From an uncultured Mucilaginibacter sp. (GTDB taxonomy: Bacteria; Bacteroidota; Bacteroidia; Sphingobacteriales; Sphingobacteriaceae), in NCBI GenBank assembly GCA_903885865.1, contig CAISKH010000585.1:1-9160 (forward strand): DNA of 9,160 bases. Reading direction: 5' to 3'. Position numbers and translations under genes: made by a program. Shown piece by piece: positions 1 to 7,759 of this stretch (position 1 is its first letter; each line of letters begins with the position of its first letter). The notes under the pieces are model-generated. The model worked only from the letters and a program-made list of their open reading frames with translations. It was not told the origin of the DNA and did no database searches.

Positions 1-195
1 ATGCATAACACCAGAAAACACAAACTTACTAGTAGAAGTTTTTTCATGTTTGTTAATAATAAGATCAGTTAATAGTTAATTAATTATAAAAGTAGTGTTC
101 CGCTATCAAAAACACAAATAAAATCGTTAAAAACAAAATATTTTTTTTTCGAAAGAATATTTTATTGAGAAATTTTCATTTTTTTAGTACTTGGT
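1..195. other. AT-rich upstream region without a gene
   Basis: No convincing coding region is visible on either strand. The sequence is very AT-rich and holds an uninterrupted run of nine T at 141-149. This run sits in an AT-only inverted repeat (AAAATATT at 135-142, AATATTTT at 156-163) with a small TTTCGAAA palindrome in the loop. Such A/T tracts can curve DNA or act as upstream promoter elements, but nothing here proves it. The region most likely serves as the upstream control region of the PadR gene. Confidence 0.6.
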
Positions 196-228
196 ATTGC
201 ATAATACATTTTTAAACATATATCTTTG
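196..228 (+). promoter_or_regulatory. Putative Bacteroidota-type promoter of the padR-pspC operon
   Basis: TATCTTTG at 221-228 matches the Bacteroidota -7 consensus TAnnTTTG exactly. An ATTG at 196-199 lies 21 bases upstream and could be the -33 element, whose consensus is TTTG at about 19 bases. The -7 box ends only four bases before the ATG at 233. Transcription would therefore start at or next to the start codon, giving a leaderless or nearly leaderless mRNA. The -7 match is seen in the sequence; the -33 match is imperfect. Confidence 0.6.
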
Positions 229-232
229 TGAT

Positions 233-577
233 ATGATTGCTGAAAACACACAAACCCAAATGCGTAAGGGTATACTGGAGTATTGCATACTATCCATTAT
301 AGCCCGCGACGAAACCTACGCCTCTGATATAATTGCCGAGCTTAAAAAGGCGCAATTGCTTGTCGTTGAGGGCACCTTATATCCCCTGTTAACCCGTTTA
401 AAAAATAACGGCCTGCTTACTTATAACTGGGTCGAGTCAACCTCAGGGCCGCCGCGTAAGTATTATACGCTTTCTGATGAAGGCAGAAAAATGCTTGAAC
501 AACTGGATAAAACCTGGCAGGAGCTTGCCTTTGCCGTACAAACTGCTATTGGAAAAAATGACAAACCAAACCGATAA
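233..577 (+). CDS. PadR-family transcriptional regulator
   Basis: This encodes a 114-residue winged-helix DNA-binding repressor of the PadR family. The protein is nearly all domain: an N-terminal helix region (QMRKGILEYCILSII), the recognition-helix region (VEGTLYPLLTRLKNNGLL, about residues 44-61), and a wing ending in GPPRKYYTLSDEGR (about 72-85). There is a short C-terminal helix but no long dimerisation arm, so it is the compact PadR subtype. The ATG at 233 is chosen because the ENTQxQMRKGILE N-terminus is typical of relatives as I recall them. A TTG at 191 would place a promoter box inside the gene. An ATG at 260 is possible if the mRNA starts near 233. The gene is 11 bases from the downstream PspC gene and probably regulates that operon, including itself. 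The ligand is unknown. Confidence 0.93.
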   Translation: MIAENTQTQMRKGILEYCILSIIARDETYASDIIAELKKAQLLVVEGTLYPLLTRLKNNGLLTYNWVESTSGPPRKYYTLSDEGRKMLEQLDKTWQELAFAVQTAIGKNDKPNR

Positions 578-588
578 ACCATAATATC

Positions 589-2235
589 ATGAACAAAACA
601 ATTATTATAAATATAAACGGCACTGTATTTCATATTGAAGAGGATGCCTACGAAATACTAAAAAATTATATGACGGACGTAAAACGTCATTTTTTAAACT
701 CGGCAGATAGTCTTGAGATCACCACCGATATTGAAAACCGCATAGCCGAAATGTTTGCTGATATACTGGCCAAAGAGAACAAACAGGTTATTGTTGATCA
801 GGATGTAAAGCTGGTTATTGAACAAATGGGCACCGTTGATGATTTTGAACCCGCCGAAGAGGAAGCGGACCCCGCCGCGCATACCAGCTACGCCTTTAAT
901 AACGGAACACGCACCCTGTTTCGCGACCCTGATGATCATTTAATAGGCGGCGTTTGTGCCGGCCTGGCCAATTATTTTAATATTGAAGCCGTTTGGGTAA
1001 GGCTGGCGTTTGCCCTGGCCATAGTTTTTGGCGGAACAGGTTTAATACTGTATATAATACTATGGATAGTTATACCCAAGGCCATTACCCGCGGCGACAG
1101 GATGGCCATGAAAGGCAAAAAGCTAAACCTGCAGGGTTTTAAAGAAAACTTTGAGGAAGAAATGGGCGCGTTAAAAAACCATTTGTCTAACTTACAGGAG
1201 GAGGCAAAACCCGTCGCCTATAAAATGAGGGATTTTGCCGGAGAGTTTTTTCACCATATGGGGCAGTTTCTTCAAGGTGTAGGTAAAGTGTTTGTTAAAA
1301 TGGTAGGTGTATTTATATTACTGGCCTGTTTGGCAGGCACCATAGCATTAGTGGTTTGCCTGGGTTTAGCCGAAGTATGGGGCAGGGCACCTGTTCATAT
1401 GTTTCCATTAAGCGTAATAGAAAACCAATTTGCAAACCGTATATATATATCTGCTTTTATAGTTGCGGTTATACCGGTGCTAACTATTGCATTAATAACC
1501 CTAAAGGGAATATTTAACACCCGCTCAATTGATAAAAGTATTGGGGCGCTTATGTTAATAGTATGGTTGTTTGCGCTGGGCGTATTGGTCTTTTACGGGT
1601 CAAAAATAGCTGCGGGCTTTCGTTCATCGGCCAGTTTTAATCAAACTATCAATATAAAACCTACCCCGCATAATACCTATTACTTAAAATTAAATGATAT
1701 AAGGTATTTCTCACACCAGGATAGCATACGCCTGAATATGAAATCGAACTTCAAAGACATGACCATTACTTATGATAAATACAATACGTTTGAAGATTTT
1801 GAACGGGAAAATGTTTCCATCACGATAGAAAAAAGCGATGTGAGCCAGCCGGTCCTGGTTGAAACCTTCCATTCGCAGGGCCGTCGCTACGAAGATGCGT
1901 TGTTAAACGCGCGCAATACAAGCTATAGGTTTGTTCAACAGGATTCGGTTTTAACTTTTGACCGTACACTGCAAAGATTGGCGGGCACATCATGGTACGG
2001 GCAGCATATTGAACTTATTTTAAAAGTACCTCTAAACTCGGTAGTGGTAATTGACGATAAGCTTAGTGATTTTGTAAGAGACATTGATATTAACGAGTGT
2101 AAACAAACCAACAAACAGCCTGACGCAAAATCGGCAGCATTTATAATGACTGCTACGGGCCTGGAATGTAAAGTAGATACGCTGGTTACACCAAAAGCAA
2201 AAATAGATACGGTAAAAGTTGTAAAAGCAAAATAA
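589..2235 (+). CDS. PspC-domain inner-membrane protein
   Basis: This is a 548-residue membrane protein related to phage-shock-protein C, presumably involved in sensing or answering envelope stress. Residues 1-90 form an acidic cytoplasmic domain (NINGTVFHIEEDAYEIL, then DIENRIAEMFADIL) common in Bacteroidota PspC proteins. The PspC domain spans about 107-167, with RDPDDHLIGGVCAGLANYF and a hydrophobic hairpin at about 135-163. A charged amphipathic stretch (170-230) follows, then transmembrane segments at about 235-262, 285-307 and 318-340. Residues 345-548 are a soluble domain, probably periplasmic, rich in beta strands, ending in a Lys/Val-rich tail. It is far longer than E. coli PspC (about 120 residues). 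It follows padR by 11 bases, so the two are likely co-transcribed. The role of the C-terminal domain is unknown. Confidence 0.9.
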   Translation: MNKTIIININGTVFHIEEDAYEILKNYMTDVKRHFLNSADSLEITTDIENRIAEMFADILAKENKQVIVDQDVKLVIEQMGTVDDFEPAEEEADPAAHTSYAFNNGTRTLFRDPDDHLIGGVCAGLANYFNIEAVWVRLAFALAIVFGGTGLILYIILWIVIPKAITRGDRMAMKGKKLNLQGFKENFEEEMGALKNHLSNLQEEAKPVAYKMRDFAGEFFHHMGQFLQGVGKVFVKMVGVFILLACLAGTIALVVCLGLAEVWGRAPVHMFPLSVIENQFANRIYISAFIVAVIPVLTIALITLKGIFNTRSIDKSIGALMLIVWLFALGVLVFYGSKIAAGFRSSASFNQTINIKPTPHNTYYLKLNDIRYFSHQDSIRLNMKSNFKDMTITYDKYNTFEDFERENVSITIEKSDVSQPVLVETFHSQGRRYEDALLNARNTSYRFVQQDSVLTFDRTLQRLAGTSWYGQHIELILKVPLNSVVVIDDKLSDFVRDIDINECKQTNKQPDAKSAAFIMTATGLECKVDTLVTPKAKIDTVKVVKAK

Positions 2236-2447
2236 TGAAACATTTTGTCCTATATATAAGGTATATAAGCCTGCTGATTTTTAGCGGGCTTATTATACCT
2301 TTTTATAGTAACAGTGTTTTACATAACAAGAACGCCGAAACACATAACGTTCGGCACATTGATCGCATTCGCTGTAAACAGGCAGTTGCGCCCTTTTCTT
2401 TCTATAATGACGTGGTGGTTACTTTTTTCCCCGCATTAAAAAATTAA
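2235..2447 (+). CDS. Small putative membrane or exported protein of unknown function
   Basis: This ORF encodes 70 residues, and its ATG shares one base with the stop of the PspC gene (TAATG), an arrangement that often signals translational coupling. Residues 1-24 (MKHFVLYIRYISLLIF, then SGLIIPFY) are hydrophobic with a few basic residues and could be a signal or membrane anchor. The remainder is polar, with one Cys (C47) and several His and Arg, and ends in VVVTFFPALKN. I recognise no family. Codon choice resembles the neighbours (AGC, CGC, GTT, ATT), which supports real coding. Against this, a hairpin at 2265-2293 inside the ORF could stop transcription. It may be a small operon protein or a spurious frame. 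Confidence 0.45.
   Translation: MKHFVLYIRYISLLIFSGLIIPFYSNSVLHNKNAETHNVRHIDRIRCKQAVAPFSFYNDVVVTFFPALKN
2265..2293 (+). terminator. Possible intrinsic terminator or attenuator after pspC
   Basis: ATAAGCCTGCT (2265-2275) and AGCGGGCTTAT (2283-2293) pair over 11 positions, with one G-U wobble, around a 7-base loop. A T-rich stretch (TATACC then five T, 2294-2304) follows, but the T run starts six bases after the stem, so it is not a textbook terminator. It begins 30 bases after the pspC stop, a normal place for a terminator, yet lies inside the 70-codon ORF. It could attenuate rather than abolish readthrough. Confidence 0.45.
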
Positions 2448-2590
2448 ATTAGTTTGTAACCTTTACCCTCTTTTGTGCATCTTATATAAAAACATTGCCA
2501 CAGGGTTAAAACAAACGCATTGCAATAATAGCTGGCACAATAAATATTATTAACTGGCTAATAAAACTCAAAACTTAATTACTTAACTAA

Positions 2591-2629
2591 AAAAGAACGA
2601 AAATTCTTTTACAGGCCTTTTATTGCCTG
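2591..2629 (+). other. Two tandem small hairpins in the leader of the outer-membrane receptor gene
   Basis: AAAAGAA (2591-2597) pairs perfectly with TTCTTTT (2604-2610) around CGAAAA. Directly after it, CAGGC (2612-2616) pairs with GCCTG (2625-2629) around eight bases. Both lie within 55 bases of the ATG at 2643, so they would be in the mRNA leader. The first stem is AT-only and weak. I saw no clear promoter in the 2448-2642 gap. The nearest -7-like sequence, TTAGTTTG at 2449-2456, has one mismatch and no partner -33 box. Confidence 0.3.
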
Positions 2630-2642
2630 AACATTTATTACT

Positions 2643-5084
2643 ATGAGATCAATAATTACCACAATATACTTCACTTTATTATTAACTAGTGTCACTTTAA
2701 GCGGATTTGCACAAGTTACCAGCTCAACCATATCAGGAAAACTGGTAAACGAACAGGGCGCCCCTATGGATTACGCTACGGTTAGTTTACTAAAAGCCAA
2801 AGACTCTACCGTAGTAAAGGGCACCTTAACCAATGATGCCGGCGCTTATGTGTTTGACGGTATTAAACCAGGCGATTACATAATTAGGGCAACTAACATG
2901 GGCTATAATAAAACGGTAAGCCCTGTTTTTGTAATTACGGCTGCCGCAATCAGTTTTAACGTTCCTGTTTTAACAATGCGCCCGGGCACGAATAATTTAA
3001 ATGCGGTTACCATTACTTCTACCCGGCCGCTGATTGAGCGAAAGATAGACCGCACCGTAATGAATATTGAAAACAGCGTTTTGGCAGCGGGCAATACGGC
3101 CTTCGAAATTTTGCAAAAAGCGCCCGGCGTCGACGTTGACAAAGACGATAATATTACCCTGAACGGCAAACAGGGTGTTACGGTTATGATAAACGACAAG
3201 CTTACTTATTTATCATCGGCGCAACTGGCTACCTTGCTGCGCTCGACCGACGGCAGTACGGTTAAATCTATTGAGATAATCACCAACCCTTCGGCCAAAT
3301 ATGACGCAGCGGGTAATTCGGGTATCATCAATATTATATTAAAGAAGAATAAGCAAAGCGGCACAAATGGCAGCGCTACCGTTGGCGGCGGCTATAGCAA
3401 AAACCCGAGAGATAATATGAGCCTTAACCTGAACCATAAGGAAGGCGATCTAAACCTGTTTGGCACTTTTAGTCGCGGCGATAACCCACGTTACCGAACC
3501 TTTGATATTGAGCGGATAATAACCGATAATACGGGTAAGCAAACTTATTTTTCGCAAACATCAACCATGAACCAAACCAATCATTATAATAATTATAATG
3601 TGGGGGCAGATTATGATATGACCAGCAAAAATACTATCGGATTTGTGGTAAGCGGTTATTCAAACAGCGAAAACGACGGCAATTATAACAGCACTATGAT
3701 AGGTAAAACATTGGGTATTGCCGATTCGTCATTAAACACAACATCGTCCATTAACCAGACCTACAGGAACTTTGCCCTTAATTTAAACGACCGTTATAAA
3801 TTAGACACCCTTGGCCAGGAATTAAGTATTGACCTTGATTATTCGAAGTTTAATAATAATTCGATAGCGCAATACACTACCAACTATTTCCTCGCTAATG
3901 GTAGCATACAGCATCCGCCGCAATTACTCAGTAACCAAACCCCGTCAAAAATTGACATACGCTCGGGCAAGGCTGATTATACCAAACCATTGAGTAAAAC
4001 CATAAAACTTGAAACGGGCGTAAAATTTAGCAGTGTTAAAACTGATAACGACCTGCAGGCACAAAAGGCCTTAACAAACGGCGTTTTTGTAAACGATACA
4101 GCCCGCACCAACAGGTTTATATATACCGAAAAGATAAGCGCCGGATATGTTAACCTGAACAAGGAATTTAAAAACGGCTCAATCCAGGCTGGTTTACGGG
4201 CCGAGTACACCCAATCTGACGCAAACCTGTTAGGCAGCCCACCAGTCGACCGCAGTTACCTTAACTTTTTTCCCAGTGTTTTTATTAACCACACCCTAAA
4301 CAAAAAGAATAAAATAGGTTTTTCCTACAGCCGCCGTATTGACCGGCCCGATTATGATAACCTGAATCCCTTTGTGTATTATTTAGATCCCTACACCTAT
4401 TCGCAGGGTAACTCGTTTTTAAAACCGCAGTACACCAATAATTTTGAATTTAGTTACACTTATAACAAAACCATTAACGTAACCTTAGGCTACAGCAAAA
4501 CTACGGATGTAATTACCGAGCTGATACTTACGCAAGGCAATAAATCGTTCGAAACACACGATAATCTCGAAGTGCAAAACAGTTATAATATTAATATTTA
4601 CTCACCCTATACTATTACTAACTGGTGGACGGGCAATTTTAACTTTAATGGCTTTTACCTGGGTTTTAAATCAAACGGTTTTATGGGCGGGAATGTAGAT
4701 AACGGACAAGCAGCCTTTGTATTCCGTACCACGCAAAATTTACTTTTTGGCAGTTTTAAAGTCGAAATATCGGGAAATTATCATACGCCCTTAACTTATG
4801 GTATATACCATTTATATGCCCGCGAAGAAATTGATGCAGGCGTAAGCCGCTCGTTCGCTAATAAAAAGCTCAATATTAAATTAGCTATGGACGACGTTTT
4901 CAATATGCGCCGCAATGACCTGAGCAGCAACGAGCTTACCAACAACTTCACTATTAAACAAAAGTCTGATACACGTTTGCTAAAGCTTAACTTCACGTAC
5001 AACTTTGGCAACTCAAAAATTAAGAAACGCGAGCACCGCGGCGGCGCCGAAGATGAAAAAGGAAGAGCGGGAGGGGGGAATTAA
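2643..5084 (+). CDS. Outer-membrane beta-barrel receptor, TonB-dependent-receptor-like (OMP_b-brl_3 type)
   Basis: This is an 813-residue outer-membrane protein. A signal peptide (residues 1-23, cleavage after GFA) is followed by a carboxypeptidase-regulatory-like beta-sandwich (about 28-112, ISGKLVNEQGAPMDYATVSL to GDYIIRATNMGY). A TonB-plug-like region (about 119-235) begins LNAVTITSTRP and ends NPSAKYDAAGNSGIINIILKK. The remainder is a barrel with many alternating aromatic strands. The motif YSRRIDRPDYDNLNPF near residue 562, followed by GNSFLKPQYTNNFE, is a hallmark of the family PF14905. The last barrel strand, LLKLNFTYNFG, is followed by a charged tail (KIKKREHRGGAEDEK) as in many relatives. 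The length is normal. The substrate cannot be told from sequence; no SusD-like partner lies next to it, arguing against a polysaccharide locus. Its stop is at the edge of a GC-rich palindrome. Confidence 0.92.
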   Translation: MRSIITTIYFTLLLTSVTLSGFAQVTSSTISGKLVNEQGAPMDYATVSLLKAKDSTVVKGTLTNDAGAYVFDGIKPGDYIIRATNMGYNKTVSPVFVITAAAISFNVPVLTMRPGTNNLNAVTITSTRPLIERKIDRTVMNIENSVLAAGNTAFEILQKAPGVDVDKDDNITLNGKQGVTVMINDKLTYLSSAQLATLLRSTDGSTVKSIEIITNPSAKYDAAGNSGIINIILKKNKQSGTNGSATVGGGYSKNPRDNMSLNLNHKEGDLNLFGTFSRGDNPRYRTFDIERIITDNTGKQTYFSQTSTMNQTNHYNNYNVGADYDMTSKNTIGFVVSGYSNSENDGNYNSTMIGKTLGIADSSLNTTSSINQTYRNFALNLNDRYKLDTLGQELSIDLDYSKFNNNSIAQYTTNYFLANGSIQHPPQLLSNQTPSKIDIRSGKADYTKPLSKTIKLETGVKFSSVKTDNDLQAQKALTNGVFVNDTARTNRFIYTEKISAGYVNLNKEFKNGSIQAGLRAEYTQSDANLLGSPPVDRSYLNFFPSVFINHTLNKKNKIGFSYSRRIDRPDYDNLNPFVYYLDPYTYSQGNSFLKPQYTNNFEFSYTYNKTINVTLGYSKTTDVITELILTQGNKSFETHDNLEVQNSYNINIYSPYTITNWWTGNFNFNGFYLGFKSNGFMGGNVDNGQAAFVFRTTQNLLFGSFKVEISGNYHTPLTYGIYHLYAREEIDAGVSRSFANKKLNIKLAMDDVFNMRRNDLSSNELTNNFTIKQKSDTRLLKLNFTYNFGNSKIKKREHRGGAEDEKGRAGGGN

Positions 5085-5167
5085 CCCCCCAGCCCCCTAA
5101 AGGGGGAGCATTTATGCGGTTGTAAAAGCCTGTGCGCTATTGTTCCGCCTTTAGGAGGTTAGGGGGT
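5073..5167. repeat. GC-rich palindromic element (REP/MITE-like) between convergent genes
   Basis: Two 26-base arms, 5084-5109 and 5142-5167, are imperfect inverted repeats. The left arm and the reverse complement of the right arm agree at 21 of 26 positions. They flank a 32-base centre. Each arm has its own small palindrome: CCCCCTAAAGGGGG at 5093-5106 on the left, and CCGCC-TTTA-GGAGG at 5145-5158 on the right. A further perfect hairpin, six G (5073-5078) and six C (5085-5090), encloses the stop codon of the upstream gene. The CCCCTAAAGGGG core resembles short intergenic repeats I associate with Bacteroidota genomes. Only one copy is in this window, so repetitiveness is inferred. It could also terminate transcription from both sides. 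Confidence 0.75.
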
Positions 5168-7684
5168 CATAAACACCGCATTGCCAAACAATAGCTTGCC
5201 GTTTTCCCAAAAACTACGGAACAAGGGATCATCAACCATATAGACCACCGACCCCTTGCCCATGCTTTGCACACCGAGCAACAGGCCGTCTTTTATCTTT
5301 TCCCTGCTTTTTTGCCCTACGAAACCCGAAACGTACGCGTCTTTTTTTACAGTGCCGATATTCCATCCACTATCGCCTAAAAGGCTGTAAATATCATCAC
5401 TCAGCTTAAGCGTATAATAATATTTAGGAAAACCGTAGCCGAGCGGATGGGTATTATCCAAATTCATTTTATAAATAGCTCCGGGTACGCTCGATTTTAT
5501 AATTTCGCGGTCCCGGTCCTCATAAAATTTTATTTCCGGTTTACTTTTAACGGTATCCTTATCTTTTTTCTTAATATCGAACCCTTTTTTACCGGCCAGT
5601 TGTGCAACCGCACTTCCCATCGCTATTAATTTCCCGCCATCTCTTACCCAATTTTGCACTTTATCCGAAGGGAAATCATCATAATTACCCTCCGGAAAAA
5701 TAATATCATCAAAATCGCCCAGCTTAACGCGGGCCATGTTTTTATAATTAACCAGCGTTACGGGGTAGCCCAGCTGCTGATCGAAAAAATGCCATACCTC
5801 GCCCATATTCTCTGCCGAAACATCTTCTCCGCTTACCAGCATCACTTTGGGGGGGTGTATGTATTTGATAAAATTTGAGCCAAGGTCTACCCCCTTGTCA
5901 ACAAAGCCGGTCGTTAAAGCAGTAAGTTCACGCCCGCAGGTTAGGGCGGTATTTAATACATTATCATCAAAATTTCCACTGTCGTTCCCGGCCCTGGCAA
6001 TTATAAGCGACCCAGCCCCGAATCTTTTTCCTCCGGCTTCAAACGGTGTTTCGGCATAACGCACTTTTATGCCTTTCTTTAATAGTTCCGCCAAAAACTT
6101 AACATCATTTACCGATTGCCATGTAGCTATATAGGCATAGGCGTGTTGTTTAACTGTTGCGGCCTGCGACACTGCACTTACCGTTTTTTGGGGAACAGGT
6201 TTTATCGCATCCTTTAAACCATAAGCTTGCAAGCCATAAGCATAAGGTAATGACCATGCTGTAATATCGTAGGTATTAGAGTCGGCAACAAAGGTTTTAG
6301 GCTCCAGCAGCACATGCAGCAATACCGATTTTGGCTGGTAGGCGCTTATCACCATATCATTGGGGTTAATATCGCACTGTTCTGTTTTGCCGGTAATATA
6401 GTTATAGCCTGACGCGCTGCTTTTTATACCGTAGCCATATTGTATGCCATTGCGGTTCAGCAATTCAGCCAGCGTATTGATCTTGTCGCGGTTATCATTC
6501 TTAATTACGTACGTTTTGTATTCGCCCACAGGGTTTGTTCGGCTGTTATCAAAATACTTTTTAAACTCATCTACTGCTTTCTGGGCATTGGCCGACGCGG
6601 TTTCAATAGTACTTAAACTATTTGAATGATGATGGGCTATACGGTCGTTCAATGTTACCACATCGCCCATACGGGTAGTTACCGCTAACCCAGCGGCTAT
6701 CCCGCCCTGCTCATAGGTCATGCCAATGGATCCGTTATAAAGCGGGTAAGTATCGCCATACGAAGGGTAAAGCAGGTCGAATTCCTCTTTGGTAAAATAC
6801 AGCCAGCCATTTTTATCAAAATACTTCGCGTTGTTTTTCCCTATGGTTGTTTGAAACTCCTTTTGCCATGCGGTAATGTCCTGATGAAATGGCTCGGCGG
6901 CGGGCGCGAAATAATAGGGTGAATTATAGCCTTGCTCATGAAAATCAACATGCACCTGCGGCAGCCACGAATTATACAGCCCTACGCGGGCCTGCGTTTC
7001 TTTTTGTGTTTGCCATGCCCAGTCGCGGTTCAGGTCGAAATAATAATGGTTTACCCTGCCCCCCGGCCAGGGCTCCGTATGCTCCCGCGATGAGGGGTCG
7101 GCATCAGGCGCGCTGCCTTTTACCGAGTTATAAAAATTAACATACCGCTCATGCCCGTCGGGGTTTAAGCACGGGTCGATAACTACCACCGTGTTTTTTA
7201 ACCATTCTTTTGTAGCGGTATTAGTCGGGTCGACCAGGTCAAACAATGTTTGCATAGCCGCTTCGCTTGATGATGGCTCATTACCATGGACGTTGTAGCT
7301 TAGCCAGACGATTACAGGAGCGTTGGTAGTAGCAGCGGCAAAAGCAGTAGCAGTTTGTATAGTGCTACTGCCACTATTGTCTGCTGCTAATCCAGCAAAT
7401 GCTAAGTTATTTTTACGGATATCTTCTAACTTGCCAATATGTTCGTCGGATGCAATAAATAGGACCACCAATGGCCGCCCTTCGTTAGTAGTTCCATACT
7501 GCACCAGCTTTACATTTTTTGATTGCTGGGCAACGTATTTAAAGTACTCAACAATGCGGTACTGATAGGTGAACTGGGAGCCAAGAGGGTAACCTAAAAA
7601 TTCAGATGGGGTTTGAATTTTTTGGGCGAAGGCTGTTAGGGCGCAGATAATGCAGGTGAATAAGAGGAGTATTTTTTTTGACAT
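5159..7684 (-). CDS. Secreted M14-family zinc carboxypeptidase with C-terminal amidotransferase-like domain
   Basis: This is an 841-residue exported metallopeptidase. The signal peptide is residues 1-20 (MSKKILLLFT, ending TAFA before Q21). The M14 domain spans about 30-340. Zinc ligands are H133 and E136 in NVHGNEPSSSE, and H249 in VDFHEQG. NPDGHERY (174-181) and DLNRD (217-221) are substrate-site motifs, and E325 in MTYEQGG is the likely catalytic glutamate. All key residues are present, so the enzyme should be active. Residues about 612-841 resemble a class I glutamine-amidotransferase/flavodoxin-like fold (KVMLVSGEDVSAENMGEV, then DDIIFPEG and VRDGGKLIAMGSAVAQLAG), a pairing seen in large Bacteroidota M14 enzymes. 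It likely acts on peptides in the periplasm or outside the cell. The stop codon lies in the palindromic element. An eight-A run sits at codons 2-5. Confidence 0.93.
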   Translation of the reverse strand: MSKKILLLFTCIICALTAFAQKIQTPSEFLGYPLGSQFTYQYRIVEYFKYVAQQSKNVKLVQYGTTNEGRPLVVLFIASDEHIGKLEDIRKNNLAFAGLAADNSGSSTIQTATAFAAATTNAPVIVWLSYNVHGNEPSSSEAAMQTLFDLVDPTNTATKEWLKNTVVVIDPCLNPDGHERYVNFYNSVKGSAPDADPSSREHTEPWPGGRVNHYYFDLNRDWAWQTQKETQARVGLYNSWLPQVHVDFHEQGYNSPYYFAPAAEPFHQDITAWQKEFQTTIGKNNAKYFDKNGWLYFTKEEFDLLYPSYGDTYPLYNGSIGMTYEQGGIAAGLAVTTRMGDVVTLNDRIAHHHSNSLSTIETASANAQKAVDEFKKYFDNSRTNPVGEYKTYVIKNDNRDKINTLAELLNRNGIQYGYGIKSSASGYNYITGKTEQCDINPNDMVISAYQPKSVLLHVLLEPKTFVADSNTYDITAWSLPYAYGLQAYGLKDAIKPVPQKTVSAVSQAATVKQHAYAYIATWQSVNDVKFLAELLKKGIKVRYAETPFEAGGKRFGAGSLIIARAGNDSGNFDDNVLNTALTCGRELTALTTGFVDKGVDLGSNFIKYIHPPKVMLVSGEDVSAENMGEVWHFFDQQLGYPVTLVNYKNMARVKLGDFDDIIFPEGNYDDFPSDKVQNWVRDGGKLIAMGSAVAQLAGKKGFDIKKKDKDTVKSKPEIKFYEDRDREIIKSSVPGAIYKMNLDNTHPLGYGFPKYYYTLKLSDDIYSLLGDSGWNIGTVKKDAYVSGFVGQKSREKIKDGLLLGVQSMGKGSVVYMVDDPLFRSFWENGKLLFGNAVFMTP

Positions 7685-7759
7685 GAATAGCTAATATAGA
7701 AAAAATCAATCACTTGGTTATTTCAATTATTGTATTTAAATTATTAAATTAAAAGTGCA

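Noticed and set aside
135..163. AAAATATT/AATATTTT inverted repeat as a PadR operator or terminator
   Set aside because: It is made only of A and T in an AT-rich region, lies well upstream of the promoter, and lacks the ATGT/ACAT pattern known for some PadR sites.
191..232. Extended padR start at TTG 191, adding 14 residues
   Set aside because: The added stretch overlaps an exact TAnnTTTG promoter box and the extra residues do not look like a PadR N-terminus.
694..939. Minus-strand ORF of 81 codons
   Set aside because: It lies wholly inside the PspC gene on the opposite strand and shows no recognisable domain.
2449..2475. TTAGTTTG and TCTTTTG as a promoter for the receptor gene
   Set aside because: The -7 match has a mismatch in the TA pair and there is no TTTG at a suitable distance upstream.
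2532..2566. Two CTGGC motifs 22 bases apart, each followed by AATAAA after a short gap, as a possible tandem operator
   Set aside because: The copies differ in spacing inside the motif, are short and AT-padded, and could easily arise by chance.
6889..7140. Plus-strand ORF of 83 codons rich in Arg, Ala and Pro
   Set aside because: It is antisense to the conserved catalytic part of the M14 peptidase; its composition is the mirror of that gene's codons.
7672..7679. Eight-A run at codons 2-5 of the M14 gene as programmed slippage
   Set aside because: Lys-rich signal-peptide starts commonly give such runs, and no alternative-frame product follows.
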